Below, in pieces: positions 42,522-49,529 of a DNA stretch of 49,529 bases (positions are counted from its first letter, which is position 1; each line of letters opens with the position of its first letter). Made by a program: the position numbers and the translations under genes. Origin of the DNA: CAYRPN01 sp964426135 (GTDB lineage Bacteria; Planctomycetota; Phycisphaerae; Phycisphaerales; Phycisphaeraceae); assembly GCA_964426135.1 (NCBI GenBank), contig CAYRPN010000033.1, forward strand, positions 1-49,529, written 5' to 3'. The notes beneath the pieces are model-generated. The model did no database searches, was not told where the DNA came from, and saw only the letters and a program-made list of their open reading frames with translations.

Positions 42522-44000
42522 ATGCGAGCGATGCTTATTTGCATGATCTTTTCCGCACTTGTCGCGCCGATGCTCGGGTTGGCAGGGTGCGCGACGGACA
42601 CGGGTAGTGGGCCGCCGCTTCGCGCTGAGAGGCCGCCGAACATAGTCATTTTCATCGCCGACGATCTGGGCGAGGGCGATCTGGGTTGCTACGGGCACCC
42701 GGTGCTGCGCACGCCGGCCATTGATTCAATCGCGGCGGAAGGTCTGCGTTTCGACGCGGCTTTTCTGACGATCTCCTCGTGCAGCCCCAGCCGGGCGAGC
42801 ATTCTCACCGGGCGGTATCCGCACAACACCCGCGCGGAAGATCTGCACGATCCCTTGCCGGCGGATCAGAAGACGATCGCTCACTACCTGCGAGCTGGCG
42901 CCGGTTACTACACCGCATGCGTGGGCAAGTGGCACCTTGGTGACGCGGTGCGTCCGCAGTTCGACACGATTCTCGAATGTCAGGCTGCGCCGACCGCCGC
43001 GAACACGGTGAAGCTCATCCGGGAGCGGCCGGCGGGCAGGCCGTTCTTTCTCTGGGTCGCGTCGACCGATCCGCATCGGCCCTACCAGCTCAACACGATC
43101 GCCAGGCCGCACAAGCCGGAGGATGTGGTGGTGCCGCCGTATCTGCCGGACCATCCGCACATTCGCAAGGAGTTGGCACTGTACTACGACGAGATCGTGC
43201 GCTTCGACGAATGCGTGGGCACGGTGCGGCAGGCACTGAGCGATGCGGGTGAACTCGACAACACGATCATCATCGTCATGAGCGACAACGGCATGCCGTT
43301 CCCGCGCGCCAAGACCACGCTCTACGACTCGGGACTGCGCACGCCGCTGATCGTGCGCTGGCCGGGGAACGGGGGGCACCGGGGGCAGGTGAAGCCCGGC
43401 GTGCAGAAGAATCTTTTCAGCGTGGTCGATCTGGCGCCGACGCTGCTGGCGATTGCGGGCGTTAAGCAGGACACGATGCAGGGCGCGGATCAGTCGGCGA
43501 TGTGGCGCGATGCAGGCGCAAAGGGCCGGGACACGGTTTTCGCCGAGGCGAACTGGCACGATTACGAGCAGTTCACGCGGGCCGCGCGCGATGGCCGCTA
43601 CAAGCTGGTGCGGAATTACTACAACGATCTGCCGCTGTGGAACAGCGTGGATTCGATATCGTCCATCACGTGGGTTGGCTACATGGAGATGAAAAAGGCG
43701 GGCAAGCTCACGCCAGCGCAGGAGTTTCTGTTTCAGGCGCCGCGCCCATTTGAGGAACTCTACGACCTGTCTGCCGATCCGCATGAGTTCAAGAACGTGA
43801 TCGACGATCCGGCCCACGCAGCCGCGCTGGCCCGGCTACGCGCCGGTCTCGACCAGTGGCGCACGCAGACCGACGACCGACTGCCCGCCCATCGCAAGTC
43901 CGACGGTTGGACGCGCGACGGCGACCCGCTGCCGCACAATCAGCCGTGGTACGACCGCTGGATCAAGCAAGGGCGGAAGAACCAGTTTGAGACGTATTGA
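42522..44000 (+). CDS. Lipoprotein sulfatase (formylglycine type)
   Basis: This 492-residue sulfatase has a signal peptide with lipobox LAGC (Cys 23). PPNIVIFIADDLGEGDLGCYGHP carries the metal aspartates (D47, D48). The CxPSR motif is SSCSPSRASILTGRYPHN (C87 becomes formylglycine), followed by GKWHLGD, ASTDPHRPYQ, YYDEIVRFDECVG, IIVMSDNGMPFPRAKTTLYDSGLRTPLIVRWPG (metal site DNG and substrate Lys/Arg), and LYDLSADPHEFKNVIDDPAH. It would hydrolyse sulfate esters of glycans in the periplasm. It needs a formylglycine-generating enzyme or anSME, which is not in the window. Monocistronic. Confidence 0.93.
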   Translation: MRAMLICMIFSALVAPMLGLAGCATDTGSGPPLRAERPPNIVIFIADDLGEGDLGCYGHPVLRTPAIDSIAAEGLRFDAAFLTISSCSPSRASILTGRYPHNTRAEDLHDPLPADQKTIAHYLRAGAGYYTACVGKWHLGDAVRPQFDTILECQAAPTAANTVKLIRERPAGRPFFLWVASTDPHRPYQLNTIARPHKPEDVVVPPYLPDHPHIRKELALYYDEIVRFDECVGTVRQALSDAGELDNTIIIVMSDNGMPFPRAKTTLYDSGLRTPLIVRWPGNGGHRGQVKPGVQKNLFSVVDLAPTLLAIAGVKQDTMQGADQSAMWRDAGAKGRDTVFAEANWHDYEQFTRAARDGRYKLVRNYYNDLPLWNSVDSISSITWVGYMEMKKAGKLTPAQEFLFQAPRPFEELYDLSADPHEFKNVIDDPAHAAALARLRAGLDQWRTQTDDRLPAHRKSDGWTRDGDPLPHNQPWYDRWIKQGRKNQFETY

Positions 44001-44010
44001 GGGGAGAGGA

Positions 44011-44360
44011 GAGCCGTCAGCCGTCAGCCGTCAGCCATAGGCCCTCCGCCGTTTAGCAGCGGGGCCTTGCCCCGCTCGGCCCACCAAGCTTGCCCCCGCA
44101 CGAGAACCGGAGTCGTACGCAACAATGCGAATGCAGGTGGGAACACGGATGACCCATGAAGATCTCGCGCCATAGCGGAAAACGCCAAAGCGCAAAGCGC
44201 GCAAAGATTGAAGCGTTTCTTCGCGAGCTTTGCGCCTTTGCGCGAGGCTGCTTGAAGTAGTCAGGGGTCGCCAGTGACAAATGATTCCGTTTCGTCGTGT
44301 ACGCTGCGAAGGTTTGCAGAACGACGTGAAGCCAAGCGGGGCAAGGCCCCGCTGCTAAAC
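44011..44360. repeat. Heptamers, inverted F2 pair and a hairpin repeat
   Basis: Heptamers GAGCCGT, CAGCCGT, CAGCCGT and CAGCCAT (44011-44038) run into GTTTAGCAGCGGGGCCTTGC (44051). Its near-perfect inverse AGCGGGGCAAGGCCCCGCTG ends at 44360, bracketing about 310 bp. Inside, CGCAAAGCGCGCAAAG (44191-44206) pairs with CTTTGCGCCTTTGCGCG (44228-44244). No gene is seen in 44001-44406. Confidence 0.9.
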
Positions 44361-44406
44361 GGTTGAAAGTTGAACGCTTCAGCCGCCCGCCCTCACGAAA
44401 GACGCC

Positions 44407-47400
44407 ATGCCCGAGTCGATCCCCGATCAACGACTGATGGTGCTGATGTTCACCGACCTCGTCGGCTCCAGCGGGCTGAAGGTGCAGCTTGGCGATCTCG
44501 ATTACGCCACGCACATCGCCACGCCGCACAACGCCATCTTCCGCGATCTGATCAAGGCCACGCCCGGCGCCGCGGAAATCGTCTACACCGGCGACGGATT
44601 CTTCGCGTCATTCAATACTGTCGGCGATGCGGTGAACGTCGCGCTGCTGTTTCACCTGCTGCTGAAGCAACATGCGTGGGACGCCGGCGTTCTGGGCCTT
44701 GGCCAGCCCAGGACCCGCGTCGGCATCCACGTGGGGCAGGTCGTGAACATCCCCGGCGTCGCGCCCGGCACGGTCGCGCAGTCCAGCCACGCCGCCGACA
44801 TGTGCGCCCGCGTGATGAGCCTGGCCGTCGGCGGACAGACGCTGCTGACGCGGCACGCCTTCGACGACGGCCGGCAGTACGTGCGCCACCATCCCGCGCT
44901 GCCCGACGGAGGCGAGCCGCCGGCGATTCAGTGGCAGGCGCACGGACGCTACATCATCAAGGGCAAGGACGAAGATCCTCTCGAAATCTTCGAGGTCGGC
45001 GCCGTCGGTGTTGCGCCGCTTACCGCGCCGCCGGATTCGGAGAAGGTCAAACGCGCGGTGCGCGCCGATGAACTGGAACTGCTCGGTTGGCGGCCGGCTG
45101 TCGATCTCGAGGTGCCGGGTAAGCATGGCTGGAAGCTCGAGCGCAAACTCGGCGAAGGCGGCTTCGGCGAAGTCTGGCTCGTCCACCACGCCAAGACCCG
45201 GCGGCAGCGCGTGTTCAAGTTCTGCTTCGATGCTGACCGCGTGCGATCGTTCAAGCGCGAACTGACGCTGTTCCGGCTCATCCGCGATGTGCTGGGCGAG
45301 CGCGACGACATCGCGGGTCTGCACGATGTCCGCCTCGATCAGCCGCCTTATTTTCTCGAGAGCGATTTCATCGAAGCCGGCGACCTGGCCGCGTGGAGCG
45401 CCAAGCGCGGCGGAATCGGCACGCTGCCGCTGCCGCAGCGCCTCGACTTTCTCAGCCGCGTGGCTCGCGCGGTCGCCGCCGCGCATTCCGTCGGCATCAT
45501 TCACAAGGACCTCAAGCCCGCCAACATCCTCGTGCGCGAACTGCCTGATGGAACGATTCGGCCCCTTCTGGCGGATTTCGGCATCGGCGCGATCGTCGAT
45601 AAATCCATGCTCAGCCGGCACGACATCACCATCGCCGGCTTCACCGAAACGCTGATGGAAAGCGCGCAGTCCAGTCGCACCGGCACCCGCCTCTACGCGC
45701 CGCCGGAAGCGCAGGTCGGCAAAGTCGCCACCACCGCCAGCGATATCTACGCCCTGGGCGTCCTGCTGTATCAGGTGGTCGTCGCCGATTTCCAACGCCC
45801 GCTGGGCATCGGCTGGGAGCGGGACGTACACGATGAACTGCTGCGCGACGACATCCGCGCTGCCGTCACCGCCAACACGGACGAACGTCTCGGCAGCGCC
45901 AGCGAGTTCGCGGCCCGGCTGGAGCAGTTGCCGCAGCGCCGCGCCGCGCTGGAGGCCCAGCAGCGCGCCAGGCAGGAGAAGGAAGACGCCGATCGCCGCG
46001 CCGCCGCTCAGAAACGCCGCATGCGCATCATGCGCATCGGGCTGGTGCTGGCCGGCGTGTTCCTGATCAGCGTGACCATGCTTGGGTTGATGGCGTTCAA
46101 CGAGTGGAAAAAATCGCAGGCAGAGCAAGCCCGTGCTCAGCGGCTTTTCGATGAAGGGCACGCGCTGGCGAATACGGTCTTCTTCGATCTTCACGACGCG
46201 ATCGAGCAACTCTATGGGTCCACCGCCGCTCGCGAACTGCTCGCCAAGGAGGGCCTGGAGTATCTGAACAAAGTCACCGCCGACGCGGGCAGCGATCCCG
46301 CCTTGCTTCGAAGCATTTCGCTGGGCTACGAGCGCCTCGGCGACGTGCAGCTCTCGCTTGGCAAGACCAAGGAAGCGCTGGCGAGCCAGGATGAAAACCT
46401 CAGCATTCGCCAGCGGCTGGCGATCGATGAAAGCAACGAAGCCGCGCGCGATCTGGCGGTTGCGCACAGCAAGCGCGGCAACGTGCATCTGGCCATGGGA
46501 AAACTCACCGCAGCCCTTGCGGATTACGACAAATGCCTTGCGATCAACGGAAAGCTCTTGCAGCTTGCCCCCGACAATCCTCAATATCAGCGCGACATGC
46601 TCGTCGCGCTGAACAAAGCCGGCGATGTGCTTTCGCAGATGAGCCGCGCCGCTGATGCCCTTGCACGCTACGAGAAGAGCATGGCGATGACGCAGGCGCG
46701 GGCCAAGGCGGAGCCGAATGACAAGGACGCTCAGCGCGATCTGGCGATCGGCTACGGCAAAGTCGGCAATGCCCTGCTCGCCGCCGGCAAGCGCGAGGCG
46801 GGGCTGGCGAGCTACGAGAACGCGCTGGCCATCAACCGCCAGCTCGCCGAGAGCGATTCGAGCAATGCCCGCGCTCAGCGCGACTTGTCGGTGATCTATC
46901 ACAAGCTCGCCGACCTGCGATTGGAACTGGGCAGGGTCGACGAAGCGCTGGACGCCTGCGAGAAGTGCGTGGCGATTCTCAAGCGAATCGCCGAGGCGGA
47001 TCGCGCCAGCGCCCAGGCTCAACTCGAACTCTCCGTCGCCTACAGCAAGCTCGGGCAGATTCAGTTGCGAAGGAAGAAGCCGGTTGACGCGCTGGCGAGC
47101 CTGCGGCAAAGCGTGGAGATCGATCAGCGACTGGTGAATGCGGATCCCGGCAGCGCCAGTGCGAAGCGGAATCTTTCCGTCGACCTCAACACCGTGGGCG
47201 ACATTGTCGTCGCCCTGGGCCAGGTCGCCGATGCGCTGCCGTACTATGAGAAGAGTCTGGCGCTGGCGAAGGAGTTGAGCGCCGCCGCGCCGGACAGCGC
47301 GATGGCAGCCCGGGATTTATCGGTGAGCCACGCCAATGTCGGCAATGCGCAGTTCACGCTCGGCCGCGCGGACGACGCGAAGGCCAACTACGAACGCGCC

Positions 47401-47709
47401 CTGGCGATTCGGCGGCAACTGGCGAACGACGACGCCGGCAACGCCCAGGCACAGCGCGACCTGTGGTACGCGCATTACCTGCTGGGTGCCGCGCTCGTGA
47501 CGATCGCCGAGGAACCGAATCGTCCTGCCGACGTTCGCCTCGATCACTGGACGCGCGCCAAGGCGAGTTTCGAGCAAGGTTTGGTCCTCGTGCTGGCGAT
47601 GAAGAACGCCGGCACGCTGGCGCCGGGCGACGCGAGTTTCGTCAGTTCATTTGAAAAGGCGGCGGCGGATTGCGACCATGCGATCGCGGCGATGAAGAAG
47701 CCGAAGTGA
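44407..47709 (+). CDS. Nucleotide cyclase - Ser/Thr kinase - TPR sensor fusion
   Basis: This 1100-residue membrane sensor has three modules. A class III cyclase-like domain (about 1-200) has MFTDLVGSSG (D16), VYTGDGFFASF (D63) and TRVGIHVGQV, with ADMCARVMSLA where active enzymes have VNxAaR (Asn replaced by Asp). A Hanks kinase (about 241-510) has LGEGGFGEVWLV, VFKFCFD (K271 or nearby as the ATP lysine), IIHKDLKPANILV (HKD instead of HRD), LLADFGIGA and YAPPEAQ. A single transmembrane helix (about 541-563) follows a basic stretch. About ten TPR-like helical pairs (600-1090) then have recurring DLAxxxxKxGN and ALAxYEKSxA motifs. The TPRs probably lie outside and sense or bind. The cyclase may be a non-catalytic binding module. 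Confidence 0.9.
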   Translation: MPESIPDQRLMVLMFTDLVGSSGLKVQLGDLDYATHIATPHNAIFRDLIKATPGAAEIVYTGDGFFASFNTVGDAVNVALLFHLLLKQHAWDAGVLGLGQPRTRVGIHVGQVVNIPGVAPGTVAQSSHAADMCARVMSLAVGGQTLLTRHAFDDGRQYVRHHPALPDGGEPPAIQWQAHGRYIIKGKDEDPLEIFEVGAVGVAPLTAPPDSEKVKRAVRADELELLGWRPAVDLEVPGKHGWKLERKLGEGGFGEVWLVHHAKTRRQRVFKFCFDADRVRSFKRELTLFRLIRDVLGERDDIAGLHDVRLDQPPYFLESDFIEAGDLAAWSAKRGGIGTLPLPQRLDFLSRVARAVAAAHSVGIIHKDLKPANILVRELPDGTIRPLLADFGIGAIVDKSMLSRHDITIAGFTETLMESAQSSRTGTRLYAPPEAQVGKVATTASDIYALGVLLYQVVVADFQRPLGIGWERDVHDELLRDDIRAAVTANTDERLGSASEFAARLEQLPQRRAALEAQQRARQEKEDADRRAAAQKRRMRIMRIGLVLAGVFLISVTMLGLMAFNEWKKSQAEQARAQRLFDEGHALANTVFFDLHDAIEQLYGSTAARELLAKEGLEYLNKVTADAGSDPALLRSISLGYERLGDVQLSLGKTKEALASQDENLSIRQRLAIDESNEAARDLAVAHSKRGNVHLAMGKLTAALADYDKCLAINGKLLQLAPDNPQYQRDMLVALNKAGDVLSQMSRAADALARYEKSMAMTQARAKAEPNDKDAQRDLAIGYGKVGNALLAAGKREAGLASYENALAINRQLAESDSSNARAQRDLSVIYHKLADLRLELGRVDEALDACEKCVAILKRIAEADRASAQAQLELSVAYSKLGQIQLRRKKPVDALASLRQSVEIDQRLVNADPGSASAKRNLSVDLNTVGDIVVALGQVADALPYYEKSLALAKELSAAAPDSAMAARDLSVSHANVGNAQFTLGRADDAKANYERALAIRRQLANDDAGNAQAQRDLWYAHYLLGAALVTIAEEPNRPADVRLDHWTRAKASFEQGLVLVLAMKNAGTLAPGDASFVSSFEKAAADCDHAIAAMKKPK

Positions 47710-47781
47710 TTCGGCGAATCGCGCCGGTGGCGGTAAACACCCGGCGGTGGATGTGGACGGTTGGGGATCGTGCCCGAAATG

Positions 47782-47971
47782 ACTTCCCGATTTGCGGGGT
47801 TCGAACTCCCCTCCCTATTAGGGAGGGGCAGGGGGAGGGTCGGGCCAACAGCCTGATTTGAGCCACGATCATGCAGTGCGCCCGACCCTCCCCTAACCCC
47901 TCCCTAAGAGGGAGGGGAATCGGAAACATCACTGCCGACGATTCGCAGCGGGGCAAGCCCCGTCGCTAAAC
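47782..47971. repeat. F1 element locus 6 and adjoining F2 palindrome
   Basis: ACTTCCCGATT (47782) opens an F1 element with two inverted arms and the core CAACAGCCTGATTT and ATCATGCAGTGCG, nearly identical to 4249-4410 (right end diverged). CGGGGCAAGCCCCG then TCGCTAAAC (to 47971) is an F2 copy. Its end with the next T gives TAAACT, a possible -10 for the ceramidase gene at 47997. Confidence 0.9.
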
Positions 47972-47996
47972 TGAAATACCCGTGGAGACTCACACG

Positions 47997-49418
47997 ATGC
48001 GAACTTCCCTGTTCATGCGATGCCTGCCGATCATGCTGCTGTTAGCGTGTGTGGCCATCGCGCCCGCCCGCGCCGCCGACCTTTGCGTCGGCGTCGCGCG
48101 CGTCGACATCACCGGGCCCCAGGGCTACCGAATGTCGGGCTACTTCAACGAGCGGCTCAACACCGGCACGCATGATCCGCTCTTTGCCAAGGCCGTCGTG
48201 TTCACGCAAGGCGAGGTGAAATGCGCCCTCGTCTTCTGCGATCTGATCGGCCTGTCCGCGCCGATCTCCGCCGAGGCTCGCAAACTCGCCAGCGAAAGGA
48301 CCGGCATCCCTGCGGAAAACATCGCCATCAGCGCCACGCACTCGCACACCGGCCCGCTCTATGCCGGCGCGTTGCGCAACTACTTCCACGCCCGCGCCGT
48401 CGCCAAGCACGGCAAGGACCCGCAGGAGGAAATCGACTATCCGAAGCTGCTCACCGAGAAACTCGTCGAGGCGATCGCGACTGCCCACCGCAACTGCGAG
48501 CCTTCGATGCTCGCCTCCGGCATCGGCAAGCAGGAGGGCATCTCCTTCAATCGCCGATTCCACATGAAGGACGGCAGCGTCGTCTTCAATCCCGGCAAGC
48601 TGAATCCGAACATCGTCAAGGTCGCCGGCCCGATCGATCCGGAGGTCGGCATCCTGCTCGTGCGCGATGCCGAGGGCGAACCGAAGGCGGCGATCACCGT
48701 CTTTGCGCTGCACCTGGATACCGTCAGCGGCACCGAGTATTCCGCCGACTATCCGCATTACCTGGAGGAACTGCTGCGGCAGGAGCACGGCGACGGCTTC
48801 ATCTCCATGTTCGGCGCGGGCACCTGCGGGGACATTAACCACATCGATGTCAGCCACGACCGCAGACAGGGCGGCCAGGATTACGCGAAGTTCCTCGGTG
48901 AAACGCTGGGCAAGACGGTGACGGCCGCGAAGCTGTCGCGCGTGGATAAGCCCGCGCTGGCGGTGAAGCGCGCCATCGTCAACGCGCCGCTGCAGAAATA
49001 CGACGACGACAAAATCGCCTGGGCCAACAAACAGATGGAGAACGTCGGCACGCGCAACCTGCCCTTCATCCTGCAGGTGGAAGCGACGAAGATCCTGGGC
49101 GTTGAACTTTATCGCCAGCGCCACGGCGACGCGCTGCCTATCGAGGTGCAGGCCTTCCGCTTGAGCGCCGATGTCGCGCTGGTCACGCTGCCCGGCGAGG
49201 TATTCGTCGACCTTGGCCTGACGATCAAACAGGCCTCGCCCTTCAAGCACACCATGGTGATCGAGCTGACCAACGACGCCCCCGGCTACATCCCGACGGA
49301 AAAAGCCTTCAAGGAAGGCAGCTACGAAACCGTCAACTCCCGCGTGAAAACCGGCGGAGGCGAAATGATGGTGGAGGCAGCGATCAAGCTGCTGAAGGAG
49401 TTGAAGGAGGGGAAGTGA
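47997..49418 (+). CDS. Exported neutral/alkaline ceramidase-like protein
   Basis: This 473-residue protein has a signal peptide (MRTSLFMRCLPIMLLLACVAIAPARA). It then opens with DLCVGVARVDITGPQGYRMSGYF, the N-terminal motif of the neutral/alkaline non-lysosomal ceramidase domain. SATHSHTGPLYAGAL (metal histidines), AITVFALHLDTVSGTEYSADYPHYLEELLRQEHGDGFISMFGAGTCGDINHID and a final LTNDAPGYIPTEKAFKEGSYE follow. True ceramidases cleave the amide of ceramide; the many planctomycetal homologues have unproven substrates, so an amidase or glycan-related hydrolase is possible. GGAG 9 nt upstream supports the ATG at 47997; an in-frame GTG at 47982 adds five residues. Confidence 0.85.
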   Translation: MRTSLFMRCLPIMLLLACVAIAPARAADLCVGVARVDITGPQGYRMSGYFNERLNTGTHDPLFAKAVVFTQGEVKCALVFCDLIGLSAPISAEARKLASERTGIPAENIAISATHSHTGPLYAGALRNYFHARAVAKHGKDPQEEIDYPKLLTEKLVEAIATAHRNCEPSMLASGIGKQEGISFNRRFHMKDGSVVFNPGKLNPNIVKVAGPIDPEVGILLVRDAEGEPKAAITVFALHLDTVSGTEYSADYPHYLEELLRQEHGDGFISMFGAGTCGDINHIDVSHDRRQGGQDYAKFLGETLGKTVTAAKLSRVDKPALAVKRAIVNAPLQKYDDDKIAWANKQMENVGTRNLPFILQVEATKILGVELYRQRHGDALPIEVQAFRLSADVALVTLPGEVFVDLGLTIKQASPFKHTMVIELTNDAPGYIPTEKAFKEGSYETVNSRVKTGGGEMMVEAAIKLLKELKEGK

Positions 49419-49434
49419 TGTTCGCGATCAGGCC

Positions 49435-49524
49435 GGTTAGCGGTGCGCCGCAGGCGCCTTCGGCGCACCGCTAAGGAACCGTGCAGGATCAACATCGCAT
49501 GTGGGACGACTTTCCAAGTCGTCC
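49435..49524. repeat. F2-group hairpin and F6 palindrome at right edge
   Basis: GGTTAGCGGTGCGCCG and CGGCGCACCGCTAAGG (49435-49476) form a perfect long hairpin with a 10-nt loop. GGACGACTT, loop TCC, AAGTCGTCC (49504-49524) is another palindrome family, cut off by the window end. Confidence 0.85.
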
Positions 49525-49529
49525 GGCTG

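Overview
The window looks like a Planctomycetota chromosome fragment, probably Phycisphaerae or a relative. This rests on gene content: a PSCyt1/DUF1549/DUF1553 protein followed directly by a Tat-dependent DUF1501 protein, WPQ[WF]RGP-type PQQ propellers, two Tat-exported Gfo/Idh/MocA oxidoreductases, a DUF1080 protein, a CxPSR sulfatase, a neutral-ceramidase-like protein, a PEP-CTERM protein and a cyclase-kinase-TPR sensor. The DNA is GC-rich. It is a scaffold: two runs of exactly 100 N (8898-8997, 9366-9465) sit inside tandem repeats. I see no tRNA, rRNA, CRISPR array or transposase gene.

Layout. 0.1-2.6 kb (minus): modB-like permease and a double-domain ModA-like binding protein. 2.9-8.4 kb: PQQ propeller, hemC (minus), NAD(P)-dependent epimerase, dicarboxylate/glutamate symporter. 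8.4-9.5 kb: gene-free tandem repeats and gaps. 9.6-13 kb: PEP-CTERM protein, gene remnants, second PQQ propeller. 13.2-17 kb: Gfo/Idh, DUF1080, TIM-barrel and lipoprotein genes, a likely exported 3-keto-glycoside module. 17.4-22.1 kb: PSCyt1-DUF1549-DUF1553 plus DUF1501. 22.2-28.8 kb: small unknown gene, YHYH protein, lysA, AAA ATPase, a duplicated ruvB start, a VapBC-type module, ruvB. 29-32.8 kb: phosphoesterase, NUDIX, cysteine desulfurase, lipoprotein. 32.9-42.2 kb (minus): lectin-domain protein, squalene/phytoene-synthase-like protein, rtcB, second VapBC module, large esterase, second Gfo/Idh. 42.5-49.4 kb (plus): sulfatase, cyclase-kinase-TPR protein, ceramidase-like protein.

The most unusual feature is the repeat content. 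Almost every longer intergenic gap carries short palindromic elements, usually as inverted pairs about 60-200 bp apart. I sort them by eye into families: F1 (CCCTCTCCC/GGGAGAGGG), F2 (TTTAGCG + CGGGGCTTGCCCCG), F3 (CCGGACTCTGTGAGTCCGG), F4 (GGCCGGGGCTGGAGTC), F5 (GGAGCCGCGCACG), F6 (GGACGACTTTCCAAGTCG), F8 (TAGCCGCGGCGTC) and F9 (GGTGCGTC/GACGCACC). A second class is tandem heptanucleotide repeats with many different units. Several elements lie in frame inside conserved genes: heptamers in ruvB and probably hemC, F1 in the cysteine desulfurase and an esterase signal peptide, F4 in rtcB. The squalene-synthase-like gene carries a Cys-rich insert of unclear origin. These resemble Rickettsia palindromic elements in concept, and are the best candidate for an undescribed system here.

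A second recurrent signal is regulatory. Six to eight genes have a TAnnnT -10-like hexamer ending exactly 6 (sometimes 7) nt before the start codon and no Shine-Dalgarno, as expected for leaderless transcripts. Other genes have strong AGGAGG sites.
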